Under the pieces are notes generated by a model, which saw nothing but the letters and a program-made list of their open reading frames with translations, had not been told where the DNA came from and did not search any database. Both the position numbers and the translations under genes were made by a program. From NCBI RefSeq assembly GCF_001038505.1, contig NZ_LDPY01000001.1:2852001-2916000 (forward strand): a stretch of DNA of 64,000 nucleotides, read 5' to 3'. The stretch is from Puniceibacterium sp. IMCC21224. GTDB lineage: Bacteria > Pseudomonadota > Alphaproteobacteria > Rhodobacterales > Rhodobacteraceae. Of this stretch, positions 17,320-26,545 are shown in pieces (position 1 is the first letter of the stretch; the number at the start of each line of letters is the position of its first letter).

Positions 17320-17433
17320 TCATCGGTTTTCCATCGAAATACCGGTCATACAGCTTGAAAACACAGACACTATCGCCAATATCGTAGATAGATGTCGGAG
17401 CGTTCCGACTGCTGGTTCATTTCGGAGGATTCA

Positions 17434-18207
17434 ATGGCTGAATACAATACGATCCGGACGGCGGCTACGGGGACCCGCGCCGCTCAGATTGATGAGGGCC
17501 TGCGCGCCCACATGAACAAAGTCTATGGCACGATGTCGGTGGGCATGCTGCTCACAGCTCTGGCCGCGTGGGCTTTGTCGGGCTTGGCAGTGTCGGATGT
17601 TCCGACCCCCTACCAGATCGGCGCTGAAAAATGGCTGACCTCGCTTGGTCAGACCCTGTATCTGTCGCCGCTGAAATGGGTGGTCATGTTCGCGCCGCTG
17701 GCATTTGTCTTTGGCTTCTCTGCCATGGTCAACAAAATGTCTGCCGCCACAGCGCAACTGGTGTTCTACGCCTTTGCCACGGTGATGGGTATTTCGCTGT
17801 CGTCGATCTTTCTGATCTATACGTCGACTTCGATCGGGCAAGTCTTCCTGATCACGTCCATCGCCTTTGCCGGCCTGTCGCTTTACGGCTACACGACTAA
17901 AAAGGACCTGTCCGCAATGGGCACATTCCTGATCATGGGCGTGATTGGTCTGTTGGTGGCGATGGTCGTCAACATCTTCCTTCAGTCGGCCGCCATCACC
18001 TTTGCCGTGTCGATCCTTGGGGTGCTGATCTTTGCCGGCCTCACAGCCTATGACACCCAGAAGATCAAGACGACTTACGTGCAATACGCACAGTCGGGTG
18101 ACAGCGAATGGCTGGGTAAGGCCGCGATTATGGGCGCGCTGAACCTCTATCTCGACTTCATCAACATGTTCATGTTCCTGCTGCAGCTGTTTGGCAATCG
18201 CCAGTAA
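17434..18207 (+). CDS. Bax inhibitor-1 / YccA family membrane protein
   Basis: A 257-aa integral membrane protein of the Bax inhibitor-1 family with about seven hydrophobic segments and the family's C-terminal features (AGLTAYDTQKIKTTY and ALNLYLDFINMFMFLLQLFGNR). Bacterial homologues (YccA, YbhL) reside in the inner membrane; YccA interacts with the FtsH protease, and others are proposed pH-sensitive calcium leak channels. Start ATG 17434 has GGAGG six bases upstream; an earlier in-frame ATG (17392) lacks one. A strong terminator follows, so it is probably monocistronic. Confidence 0.93.
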   Translation: MAEYNTIRTAATGTRAAQIDEGLRAHMNKVYGTMSVGMLLTALAAWALSGLAVSDVPTPYQIGAEKWLTSLGQTLYLSPLKWVVMFAPLAFVFGFSAMVNKMSAATAQLVFYAFATVMGISLSSIFLIYTSTSIGQVFLITSIAFAGLSLYGYTTKKDLSAMGTFLIMGVIGLLVAMVVNIFLQSAAITFAVSILGVLIFAGLTAYDTQKIKTTYVQYAQSGDSEWLGKAAIMGALNLYLDFINMFMFLLQLFGNRQ

Positions 18208-18233
18208 ATCGCAGCATCCGCGAACAAGACAAG

Positions 18234-18259
18234 GGGCCGGTCGATTGACCGGCCCTTTT
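18234..18259 (+). terminator. Rho-independent terminator of the Bax-inhibitor gene
   Basis: GGGCCGGTC (18234-18242), loop GATT, GACCGGCCC (18247-18255), then TTTT. Located 27 bases after the stop codon. Confidence 0.9.
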
Positions 18260-18463
18260 GCGTTCGTAAGCTATCGCAATGTCAGGTCCACAAAATGACG
18301 GCACGCCACGACTCAAACAGTCGCCCGGTGCATCGCCAGCATCACACGCCCCAGTGCCCTGGCAGAGCATCTGAGCCGATTGCACCGCCCTGTCACCTCT
18401 TGGGCTGGCAGGCGCAGGCGCCCCCGCCCAGACGACCGCATCCCGATCACCGTCGGCAAACGC

Positions 18464-18498
18464 AAAAACGCCGCGCTGACCTGTTGGCCGACGCGGCG
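18464..18498 (-). terminator. Rho-independent terminator of rpmG
   Basis: On the minus strand CGCCGCG (18498-18492) pairs with CGCGGCG (18475-18469), and five U follow (18468-18464). It begins 31 bases past the rpmG stop. The stretch between the two terminators (18260-18463) shows no gene. Confidence 0.8.
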
Positions 18499-18528
18499 AA
18501 ACTGTCCCTCGAAGACAGCGAGGCGATC

Positions 18529-18696
18529 TTACTTGATCTTGCCTTCTTTGTACTCAACATGCTTGCGCACGACGGGGTCGTATTTCTTGACCGCCATCTT
18601 TTCGGTCATGGTGCGTGCGTTTTTCTTGGTCACATAAAAGTGGCCGGTGCCTGCGGTCGAATTCAGGCGGATTTTGATTGTGGTAGGCTTCGCCAT
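18529..18696 (-). CDS. rpmG: 50S ribosomal protein L33
   Basis: A 55-aa ribosomal protein, [30 protein letters not shown] to [18 protein letters not shown], matching L33 over its full length. It belongs to the large ribosomal subunit near the E site. This is the cysteine-free form, lacking the zinc-binding CxxC pairs of some L33 proteins. Start ATG 18696 has GGAG seven bases upstream. It lies just downstream of rnpB on the same strand and has its own terminator. Confidence 0.97.
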   Translation of the reverse strand: MAKPTTIKIRLNSTAGTGHFYVTKKNARTMTEKMAVKKYDPVVRKHVEYKEGKIK

Positions 18697-18802
18697 GGTC
18701 TGTCTCCTGCAACAGGCCACTCCGGCCCGTGAAATCTCTGAACCCCGGCTTTTACGCAGACAGACGCCGGTGTCAACCGGACTCTGCAGGGAATCTGTGC
18801 GC

Positions 18803-19290
18803 GGAGGGCCTGTAAGCCGGATTCTGTCTGCGACAGGTTGCCCTGCCGGAGATGACCATTCCTCTGGGCCACGCATTGCTACGTGGCTCAAGCTGCCAAC
18901 CCGGACCCCTGGGCAGAAGCGGCCCTGCGATGATATCCGGTTTCCCGGATCAATCCCGCGCGGGGTCCCTATTCGGCGTTGCTCCCGGTGGGGCTTGCCA
19001 TGCGAGCGCTGTTGCCAGCCCCCCGGTGGGCTCTTACCCCACCGTTTCACCCTCACCCGTCCACAATCCCCCTCGATTCGTCCCCGGCTTGCGCCTGAAA
19101 TCCACCTTGGGTGCGACGGGCAGTCTGTTCTCTGTGGCGCTATCCGTCAGGTTGCCCTGCCCGAGCGTTACCCGGCACCGTTTCTTCTTGGAGTCCGGAC
19201 TTTCCTCGACAGGGTTGCCCCTGCCGCGGCCATCCAGCCCTCCGCGCAGGTTGCCCATAGGCCCTGCCCCCGGCGCGGTCAATGGTCAAC
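18803..19290 (-). ncRNA. rnpB: RNase P RNA (bacterial type A)
   Basis: The catalytic RNA that matures tRNA 5' ends. Read on the minus strand it contains the universal core segments in order: GAGGAAAGTCCGGACTCC (about 19190-19210), AGGGTGAAACGGTGGGGTAAGAGCCCACCG (about 19020-19060), and the 3' core ACAGAATCCGGCTTACAGGCC (about 18807-18828). The spacing of about 480 bases fits a type A RNase P RNA. The end points are approximate by about 10-15 bases. Confidence 0.96.
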
Positions 19291-19307
19291 GCAGATGAGG
19301 ATCGGCC

Positions 19308-21128
19308 CTAGTAGCCGCTGTCCGAAGTCAGCACAAAATGCCCTGGATCGACCTCGGCATATTCGGATTTTGTCGGCTGGTAAGTCACCGGGTGGATCGG
19401 CGACGGGATCGGCTTGAAATTCAGATCCTTTTCTGACTTGCGCCGACGCGGGTCAGCGATGGGAACCGCCTTCATCAGCGCCTGAGTGTAGGGATGCTGC
19501 GGGTTCTCGAACACCGCCGCACGTGGGCCAAGCTCGACAATCCGGCCCAGATACATCACGCCGACCTTGTGGCTGACCCGTTCGACCACAGCCATGTCGT
19601 GGCTGATGAACAGAAATGACAGCCCCAGATCGGCCTGCAACTCCAGCATCAGGTTCAGCACCTGCGCCTGCACCGACACATCCAGCGCCGACACGGCCTC
19701 GTCCGCGACGATCAGTTTCGGGTTTAACGCCAGCGCGCGGGCAATGGCGATCCGCTGGCGCTGACCACCCGACAACTCGTGCGGAAACCGGCGCATAAAG
19801 CTGCGCGGCAATTCGACCCGGTCAAACAGCATTGCCACCCGATCCTGCAGTGCGGATCCCGAATGGGTGCCGTAATTGCGCATCGGCTCGGCCACCTGGT
19901 CCGACAAATGCATTTGCGGGTTCAGCGACGCAAACGGGTCCTGAAACACCATCTGCATGTCCAGCCGCGCCTGACGCAGACCCTTTTGGTCGAGCGCCAT
20001 AATGTCGGTGCCGTCCAGATCAATTGTACCCGCCTGAGGTTCGACCAGCCGCAGGATCGACCGGCCCGCGCTGGATTTGCCACATCCGGATTCGCCCACC
20101 AGCGACAGCGTCTGCCCGCGTTGGATATCGAATGACAGATCCTCGACCGCATGGACATTGGCCACCACCTGACGAAAGAACCCGCCGCGCACCGGGAACC
20201 GGGTGGTGAGTCCGCGCACGCGCAGCAGCACCTCGTCACTGCCACGGATCGGCACCGGTTCGTGCGCGTCCGACCCCAGCAGCTTCATCGGCTCCGGCAG
20301 TGCCTTGCCTTTCATCTCACCCAGCTTGGGAACAGCGGCCAGCAAGGCCCGCGTGTAAGGATGCTGCGGGTTCTCAAAGATTTCTTCGACGGTGCCCTCT
20401 TCGACCTTGTTTCCACGGAACATCACCACCACGCGGTCAGCCATCTGCGCCACAACCGCCATGTCATGGGTGATAAACATCACCGCCGTGCCGGTTTCGC
20501 GTTTCAGCCGGTCGATCAGTGCCAGAATTTCGGCCTGAATCGTCACGTCCAGCGCGGTCGTCGGCTCATCCGCGATCAGCAGGCGCGGTTTGCAGGCCAG
20601 CGCCATGGCGATCACCACACGCTGACGCATGCCACCTGACAATTCGTGCGGATATTGCTTTAGCCGACGCTCGGGCTCGGGGATACGCACCTCGCGCAGC
20701 AACTCAAGCGCCCGCGCCACCGCCTGCGCCTTGTCCATGCCGCGATGCACACGCAACCCTTCTGTCAACTGTCGCCCCACGGTAAACACCGGATTGAGCG
20801 CCGTCATCGGTTCCTGAAAGATCATCCCGATCTCGTTGCCACGAATTGTGCGCATCAGATCCTGATCGGTTTGGGCCAGATCAATCTCGCCCCCGTCCTT
20901 GCGATCGAATAGCAGGCGCCCGCCCGCGATTTCCCCGCCGCCGTATTCGATCAACCGCATCAGAGACAGGCTCGACACCGATTTCCCGGATCCCGATTCA
21001 CCCACGACACAGACGGTTTCGCCCGGCCCAATCTCGAACGAGACGTCTTCGACCCCGACAACGGGTCCGTCCTTGGTTTCGAACACTACCCGAAGGTTTT
21101 CGATTCGCGTGATCGCCTGGTCGAGCAT
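19308..21128 (-). CDS. Peptide-type ABC transporter, double ATP-binding protein
   Basis: A 606-aa fusion of two ABC ATPases, energising the importer encoded by the divergent genes. First half: Walker A GESGSGKS (residues 43-50), signature LSGGMRQRVVIAMAL, Walker B LLIADEPTTALD. Second half: Walker A GESGCGKS (about 347), signature LSGGQRQRIAIARAL, Walker B LIVADEAVSALD. Each half ends with the oligopeptide-type C-terminal extension (NPQHPYTRALLAAVP and NPQHPYTQALMKAVP), as in DppD/DppF or YejF proteins. Start ATG 21128 (MLDQAITR) has AGGAGG five bases upstream; the upstream in-frame extension to 21470 covers the promoter region and looks non-coding. Confidence 0.94.
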   Translation of the reverse strand: MLDQAITRIENLRVVFETKDGPVVGVEDVSFEIGPGETVCVVGESGSGKSVSSLSLMRLIEYGGGEIAGGRLLFDRKDGGEIDLAQTDQDLMRTIRGNEIGMIFQEPMTALNPVFTVGRQLTEGLRVHRGMDKAQAVARALELLREVRIPEPERRLKQYPHELSGGMRQRVVIAMALACKPRLLIADEPTTALDVTIQAEILALIDRLKRETGTAVMFITHDMAVVAQMADRVVVMFRGNKVEEGTVEEIFENPQHPYTRALLAAVPKLGEMKGKALPEPMKLLGSDAHEPVPIRGSDEVLLRVRGLTTRFPVRGGFFRQVVANVHAVEDLSFDIQRGQTLSLVGESGCGKSSAGRSILRLVEPQAGTIDLDGTDIMALDQKGLRQARLDMQMVFQDPFASLNPQMHLSDQVAEPMRNYGTHSGSALQDRVAMLFDRVELPRSFMRRFPHELSGGQRQRIAIARALALNPKLIVADEAVSALDVSVQAQVLNLMLELQADLGLSFLFISHDMAVVERVSHKVGVMYLGRIVELGPRAAVFENPQHPYTQALMKAVPIADPRRRKSEKDLNFKPIPSPIHPVTYQPTKSEYAEVDPGHFVLTSDSGY

Positions 21129-21378
21129 TCCGGCCTCCTGCCATGCTGCGGTTGGCAAGGCTAAGGCCAGCCTTTGCAGACTGTCAAACCCCGAGGACCG
21201 GTTTCCGTCAGGCAAACGCTTGCAATTTCCCAAAAGTCTGCTTCGATAAGCGCACCGTGGGGAAGAATTCACCGTTGCATGACCAGACAGGCAAACGTTG
21301 CCACCCTCAGTCATGTGCGGCCAGCATCTGCCCCACCCGATAAGCGAGAGATACATCGCGACCAACATGGAGACAGAT

Positions 21379-23082
21379 ATGAAACTCAGAACCCTAATGC
21401 TCGGGGCCGCTGCGTCCTTTGCGCTGGCGCCCGCCGCCATGGCCGAGCGCGGATCGGACGGCGAAGTCAAGATTATCTACTGGCAGGCCGCGTCGATCCT
21501 GAATCCGTATCTGTCGGGCGGCACCAAGGATATCGAAGCTGCCTCGCTCGTGATTGAACCGCTGGGCCGCTATGATCCCACCGGCGTGCTTGTCCCCTTT
21601 TTGGCCGAAGAAATCCCGACGGTCGAAAATGGCGGCGTAAGCGAGGATCTGACCTCGATCACCTGGAAGATCAAAGAGGGCCTGCTGTGGTCGGATGGCA
21701 CACCTTTCACCGCTGAGGATGTCAAATTCACCGGCGAATATTGCATGGACCCCGAAGGCGGCTGTGCACAGCTGGCAAAATATACCGGCGTTACTGCGAT
21801 CGATGTGATTGACCCGCTGACGGTCAAGGTGACGTTTGGCGCGCCGACCCCGAACCCCTACGGTCCGTTCATGGGCGGCCAGTCCCCGATCCTGCAAAAG
21901 GCGCAATTCGAGAACTGCAAAGGCGCGAATGCCTCGTCCTGCACCGAAGAGAATTTTAACCCCATCGGCACCGGCCCATTCTCCGTCGTGGAATTCCGTC
22001 CAAACGACGTGATCACGATGGAAGCCAACCCGAACTACCGTGACCCGGCCAAGCCCGCCTTTGCCACGCTGACCTTCAAGGGCGGCGGCGATGCCAACGC
22101 GGCAGGCCGTTCGGTCATGGAGACCGGCGAATACGACTACGCCTGGAACCTGCAACTGGCGCCCGATGTTCTGGCCGCGATGGCCGAAGGCGGCAAGGGC
22201 ACCCCGGTCGCAGCCTTTGGCACTCTGGTCGAGCGGATCGAGATGAACATGACCGATCCGTCCCCCGATCTGCCCGAGGGCGAGCGGTCGACCGTCGCGC
22301 ATCCCCACCCGATCCTGTCGGACTTCAAGGTGCGCAAAGCGCTGTCGATGGCCATTGACCGCCCGCTTTTGGTCGAAGTCGGCTATGGTCAGGCCGGTCG
22401 CCCGACCTGTAACCTCGTCCCCGCCCCGGCGATGTATGCTTCGGACAACGAGGAATGCTTTGTTCAGGATCTCGACGGTGCCAAGGCCCTACTCGAAGAA
22501 GCCGGCTGGACCGATACCGATGGCGACGGCATCCGCGACAAGGACGGCATGAAGCTGTCGATCCTGTACCAATCGTCGACCAATGCCGTGCGTCAGGATT
22601 TCCAGGCGCTGATCAAGGATTGGTGGAACCAGATCGGTGTTGAGACCGAACTGCGCAACGTCGATTCCTCGGTGTTTTTTGGTGGTGACGCTGGTTCGCC
22701 CGACACCTTCCAAAAGTTCTATGCCGACGTCGAAATGTACGCCAACAACTTTGACGGCACCGACCCGCAATCCTATCTTTCGATGTATCGCTGCGGCAAT
22801 GAGCCCAAGCCGTCATCGCAGTGGCAGGGCGAAAACATCAACCGGTTCTGCAACGAAGAGTATGACGCCCTGCTCGACGAACTGGCCATGACCGGTGAGT
22901 TGGGCAAGCGCGGCGACATCGCCAAGAAGCTGAACGAGATCATCACCAAAGAAACGATGACCATCGTACCGCTGGTGGATCGTGGTCGTGTATCGGCACA
23001 TTCCAACACTCTGGGTGGCGTTGCGCTGAACACCTGGGACAGCGAACTGTGGAACGTCGCGGACTGGCACCGCATCAAGTAA
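21379..23082 (+). CDS. Peptide-type ABC transporter, periplasmic substrate-binding protein
   Basis: A 567-aa SBP_bac_5 (peptide/opine/nickel) binding protein with a Sec signal peptide (MKLRTLMLGAAASFALAPAAMA). Family features include SITWKIKEGLLWSDGTPFTAEDVKFTGEY, GTGPFSVVEFRPNDVITMEANPNY and VRKALSMAIDRPLL. It would capture a peptide or related solute in the periplasm for the two permeases downstream; the ligand is not predictable. It carries several Cys residues in its mature part. Start ATG 21379 is preceded by GGAG at six bases; an ATG four codons earlier is possible. A 10-bp hairpin follows the stop and may keep binding-protein expression above that of the permeases. Confidence 0.93.
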   Translation: MKLRTLMLGAAASFALAPAAMAERGSDGEVKIIYWQAASILNPYLSGGTKDIEAASLVIEPLGRYDPTGVLVPFLAEEIPTVENGGVSEDLTSITWKIKEGLLWSDGTPFTAEDVKFTGEYCMDPEGGCAQLAKYTGVTAIDVIDPLTVKVTFGAPTPNPYGPFMGGQSPILQKAQFENCKGANASSCTEENFNPIGTGPFSVVEFRPNDVITMEANPNYRDPAKPAFATLTFKGGGDANAAGRSVMETGEYDYAWNLQLAPDVLAAMAEGGKGTPVAAFGTLVERIEMNMTDPSPDLPEGERSTVAHPHPILSDFKVRKALSMAIDRPLLVEVGYGQAGRPTCNLVPAPAMYASDNEECFVQDLDGAKALLEEAGWTDTDGDGIRDKDGMKLSILYQSSTNAVRQDFQALIKDWWNQIGVETELRNVDSSVFFGGDAGSPDTFQKFYADVEMYANNFDGTDPQSYLSMYRCGNEPKPSSQWQGENINRFCNEEYDALLDELAMTGELGKRGDIAKKLNEIITKETMTIVPLVDRGRVSAHSNTLGGVALNTWDSELWNVADWHRIK

Positions 23083-23097
23083 CGCTCAAAAATGCAG

Positions 23098-23133
23098 CGC
23101 GGCGGGCTTTGTGCCCGCCGCGTGAGCTTTTTG
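23098..23133 (+). terminator. Intra-operon hairpin between binding protein and permeases
   Basis: CGCGGCGGGC (23098-23107) pairs perfectly with GCCCGCCGCG (23113-23122) around TTTGT, followed six bases later by TTTTT. It sits inside a 198-base gap in a same-strand transporter cluster, so partial termination or 3'-end protection of the binding-protein mRNA is likely. Confidence 0.75.
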
Positions 23134-23280
23134 ATAGGGGAATCCCACAATTTCCGCGATACTGGCAAGACTTCGGGATGGGAAACCAATTCTGTCCAGT
23201 TCACTTGCCCATCTTGTGTCCGGAGGTTCCTTGCCCCTAATTCGCACCCATTCCATCAGACTTATGACCCGAGGCGCCGA

Positions 23281-24288
23281 ATGCTGACTTTCGCCATCCG
23301 ACGAATTGTGCTGTCGATCCCGACGCTTCTGTTCATCAGTTTTGCCATTTTCATGCTGCTGCAACTCGCCCCCGGCGATCCGATGGCACAGGTTCCGCTG
23401 ACCGTGCCGCCCGAGGTCAAACAAAAGATGCGCGAAGCGCTGGGTTTGGGCGAACCGCCACTGGTGCAATATTGGAAATGGATCGTCCAGATGTTCTGGG
23501 TCGAACCGCAGGTACTGTGGGACCACATGTTTGGCACCACATTCTCCGAGGGCAAACTGCGCGTCATCAGCTGGCAGACCCGCAGCCCGGTGATGGATAT
23601 CGTGCTCCAGCGGATTCCGCAGACACTTTGGGTGGTCGGCTTGTCTTATGTCGTTGGGGTGTTGATCGCTATTCCGATTGGGATCTATTCCGCCTACCGA
23701 CAATATTCACTGTTCGATCAGGCCGGCACCTTTGTCACCATGGTTGGGTTCTCGATCCCGCCCTTCTTTACCGGGCCGCTGCTGATCGTCATCTTCTCGG
23801 TGCACCTTGGCTGGTTCCCGTCGATCTATGACACCACACATGTGGTTCGCGACTGGGGCAGCTTTAAGATCCAGTTTCAGCAGATGATCATGCCGGTGAT
23901 GGTTCTGGCGTTGCAGACCACGGCGCAACTGTCACGCTATATGCGGGCCTCGATGCTGGACAATCTCAATCAGGATTACGTCCGCACCGCCCGCGCCAAG
24001 GGTCTGTCCGAGGCGGTTGTCGTCATGGTTCACGTGCTGCGAAATTCGATGATCCCGGTGATCACAGTCATTGCGCTGGGAATTCCGGCGATCTTTGGCG
24101 GCGCGATCATCACCGAGAATGTGTTCAAGGTGAACGGCATCGGCCAGTTGCTGATCACCGCGCTGTTTGCCAATGACCTGCCAATGGTGATGACGCTCAC
24201 CTTTATCTTTGCCATCCTCATCGTGGTGTTCAACCTGATTGCTGACATCCTCTACGGTGTGTTCGACCCAAGGATTCGCTATGACTGA
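23281..24288 (+). CDS. Peptide-type ABC transporter permease 1 (DppB type)
   Basis: A 335-aa inner-membrane permease, starting MLTFAIRRIVLSIPTLLFISFAIFMLLQLAPGDP, the typical DppB/OppB beginning. The BPD_transp_1 core contains the EAA-loop region RASMLDNLNQDYVRTARAKGLSEAVVVMVHVLRNSMIPVITVIAL, which docks the ATPase, followed by the conserved GAIITENVFKVNGIGQLL. Start ATG 23281 has GAGG seven bases upstream. It overlaps the next permease gene by eight bases, indicating translational coupling. Confidence 0.94.
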   Translation: MLTFAIRRIVLSIPTLLFISFAIFMLLQLAPGDPMAQVPLTVPPEVKQKMREALGLGEPPLVQYWKWIVQMFWVEPQVLWDHMFGTTFSEGKLRVISWQTRSPVMDIVLQRIPQTLWVVGLSYVVGVLIAIPIGIYSAYRQYSLFDQAGTFVTMVGFSIPPFFTGPLLIVIFSVHLGWFPSIYDTTHVVRDWGSFKIQFQQMIMPVMVLALQTTAQLSRYMRASMLDNLNQDYVRTARAKGLSEAVVVMVHVLRNSMIPVITVIALGIPAIFGGAIITENVFKVNGIGQLLITALFANDLPMVMTLTFIFAILIVVFNLIADILYGVFDPRIRYD

Positions 24289-25246
24289 GGCCTCTCCCAT
24301 CGCCGCACTTCAGGACAAGGAACCGTCCACGCCGCCGCGCTCGCAATGGGCCGATGTCTGGTCGCAGTTTTCCAAACACAAAGGTGCCATGATGGGCGCC
24401 AGCTTTGTGTTGCTGATCACGCTGGCCGTGTTGCTGGGCCCGTGGATCTGGACTGTAGATCCGCAAAAGCTCGACATTCGGGGCAAGGACATGCGCCCGC
24501 TCTATACCGCGATTTGGGATGGGTCGGCCAAGATACGCTGGAGCAATCCACTCGGAACCGACAATCTAGGCCGCGACGCATTGGCCAATCTGATCGCCGG
24601 CGGGCGTGCGTCAATGGCGGTGGGCTGGGCCGCGATGGTGCTATCACTCTTGATCGGGGCGGCAATTGGCGTGATTTCGGGCTATTTCAAACGACTTGAT
24701 GGCCCGTTGATGCGGCTCACCGACCTGTTTCTGTCGCTGCCGATCCTGCCACTGCTGCTGGTGGCAGTGACCCTGTTCCGCCAACCGCTGCGGGCGAATT
24801 TCGGGCCCGAGGGCGGCATGTTCATCCTGATCGTCACAATCATCGGCATCACCTCGTGGATGCCCACCGCCCGCATTGTACGCGGCGATATTCTGGCGCT
24901 GAAAGAACGTGAATTCATTCTTGCCGCGCGCTCTATCGGCACCACCCCGTTCAAGATCATCTTGCGCCACCTGCTGCCCAACGTGCTGTCGCCAATCATG
25001 GTTTCGGCCACGCTGGGCCTTGCCACTGCGATCATCACCGAATCGGCGCTGTCATTTCTGGGTGTCGGCTTTCCGTCCGATTTCCCGACATGGGGCAAGA
25101 TGCTGGCCGATGCTGTACCCCGCATGGCCGAATTCCCCGAGCGGGTGATGCTGCCGGGAATCATGATATCGCTGACCGTGTTGGGGGTGAACTACCTTGG
25201 CGATGGATTGCGCGACGCGCTCGATCCCCGGAGTCGCGGGCGCTAG
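24281..25246 (+). CDS. Peptide-type ABC transporter permease 2 (DppC type)
   Basis: A 321-aa partner permease of the DppC/OppC type. It has a cytoplasmic N-terminus, a first membrane segment near residue 40, then NPLGTDNLGRDALANLIAGGRASMAVGWAAMV, the family's entry motif. The EAA loop reads KEREFILAARSIGTTPFKIILRHLLPNVLSPIMV, and the C-terminus GVNYLGDGLRDALDPRSRGR is characteristic. Start ATG 24281 lies inside the 3' end of the first permease gene (8-base overlap). Together with the binding protein and the divergent double ATPase it completes one importer. Confidence 0.94.
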   Translation: MTEASPIAALQDKEPSTPPRSQWADVWSQFSKHKGAMMGASFVLLITLAVLLGPWIWTVDPQKLDIRGKDMRPLYTAIWDGSAKIRWSNPLGTDNLGRDALANLIAGGRASMAVGWAAMVLSLLIGAAIGVISGYFKRLDGPLMRLTDLFLSLPILPLLLVAVTLFRQPLRANFGPEGGMFILIVTIIGITSWMPTARIVRGDILALKEREFILAARSIGTTPFKIILRHLLPNVLSPIMVSATLGLATAIITESALSFLGVGFPSDFPTWGKMLADAVPRMAEFPERVMLPGIMISLTVLGVNYLGDGLRDALDPRSRGR

Positions 25247-25462
25247 TCCACCAGCATAGCAAAAAGTCTGAACGCCTGTCTTGCTCGGGTCTGCAATGAC
25301 ACCATTGCCTGTAAATTGGGCATTCAGGGTCGATTTACTGCGTCTGGTGTCCAGGCGGGAACTTTGTCCTGTTGCCTTGCGTGGGTACCGCCGGAACAAA
25401 AACTTGCCATCGCGGCGGATCGCCTACATCAGGGACAAAATTCCTGAACTAGGGGACACGAG

Positions 25463-26545
25463 ATGTTCGAGTCGTTTGGCTTTGAAACCCTGACCGCGCC
25501 GCAGGCGGCGGTTATTTTGGCGCTGATACTGGGCGCGGCCTTTGGCGTTCTGGCCGAACGGACCAAGTTCTGCTTTCGCCGCGGACTGGTCGGGGATGAC
25601 AATCGGCAGGCGATGGGCGTCTGGATGACTGCGCTGGCGGTTGCGATTCTGGGCACTCAGCTGGCCGTGGCCCAAGGGCTGATCAGCTTTGACGATCACC
25701 GCTTTATGGCAGCCGACCTGCCGGTGCTGGCAATCGTGGTGGGTGGCCTGCTGTTTGGCGCAGGCATGGTGCTGACGCGCGGCTGCGTATCGCGCCTGAC
25801 GGTACTGACAGCGGGCGGAAATCTGCGGGGTCTGTTTGTCCTGCTGATATTCGCAATCACCGCCCATGCCACGCTCAAAGGTATCCTCGCGCCGCTGCGC
25901 ACCACGCTTGGCGCCGTCACTCTGCAACTCGGCGAACAGGTGAGCCTGGCCGCCCTGCCCGGCGGCGCGCTAACCTGGGCGTTGCTTCTGGCCGCCCTTG
26001 CTTTGATGATTGCACTGCGCTCGGGCAACCGGCCGGGGCAGCTTTTGCTGGCTGCACTGCTGGGTACGCTGGTGCCGCTGGCCTGGGTCGGCACGGGCTT
26101 TGTGCTGTTCGACGATTTTGACCCGGTCGCGATTGAAAGCCTGTCTTTCACCTCGCCCTATGCCGACACGCTGTTCTGGACCATCGCCTCGACCTCGATC
26201 CCCGCGGGATTTGGCGTTGGGCTGATCGGTGGCACGCTGATCGGGGCGCTGGTGGCATCGCTGCTGTTCGGCACTTTTCGCTGGCAAAGCTTTTCGTCGC
26301 CGCGCGAAACCGGGCGCTATGCCACCGGCGCGGTGATGATGGGGATGGGCGGTGTACTGGCCGGGGGTTGCACCGTCGGCGCGGGCTTGTCCGGCATCCC
26401 CACGCTGTCGGTCGCGGCGCTGCTGGCACTGGCTGCCATCGCCGCCGGGGCGCTAAGCGCGAACTGGGGGCTGGGCCTTACTTCTCGATCTCGTGGCGAA
26501 TCCGGTGCAGCAGGTAAAAGACAATCCCAACAACCGGCAGCGTGA
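25463..26545 (+). CDS. YeeE/YedE family membrane protein
   Basis: A 360-aa integral membrane protein with about nine hydrophobic segments and the two Cys-containing sulfur-transport motifs of the YeeE/YedE (TsuA-like) family: GAGMVLTRGCVSRLTVLTAGGNLRGL and MGGVLAGGCTVGAGLSGIPTLS. YeeE of other bacteria imports thiosulfate through conserved cysteines; selenium or other sulfur species are possible here. No TusA- or YeeD-like sulfur carrier is adjacent. The last 22 or so residues (SRSRGESGAAGKRQSQQPAA) are hydrophilic and encoded antisense to the end of the DUF3422 gene, a 68-base convergent overlap. Confidence 0.88.
   Translation: MFESFGFETLTAPQAAVILALILGAAFGVLAERTKFCFRRGLVGDDNRQAMGVWMTALAVAILGTQLAVAQGLISFDDHRFMAADLPVLAIVVGGLLFGAGMVLTRGCVSRLTVLTAGGNLRGLFVLLIFAITAHATLKGILAPLRTTLGAVTLQLGEQVSLAALPGGALTWALLLAALALMIALRSGNRPGQLLLAALLGTLVPLAWVGTGFVLFDDFDPVAIESLSFTSPYADTLFWTIASTSIPAGFGVGLIGGTLIGALVASLLFGTFRWQSFSSPRETGRYATGAVMMGMGGVLAGGCTVGAGLSGIPTLSVAALLALAAIAAGALSANWGLGLTSRSRGESGAAGKRQSQQPAA

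Noticed and set aside
19308-21470. A 720-codon version of the ABC ATPase with 114 extra N-terminal residues
   Set aside because: The extra part spans the divergent promoter region; AGGAGG before ATG 21128 and the family's usual N-terminus set the true start.
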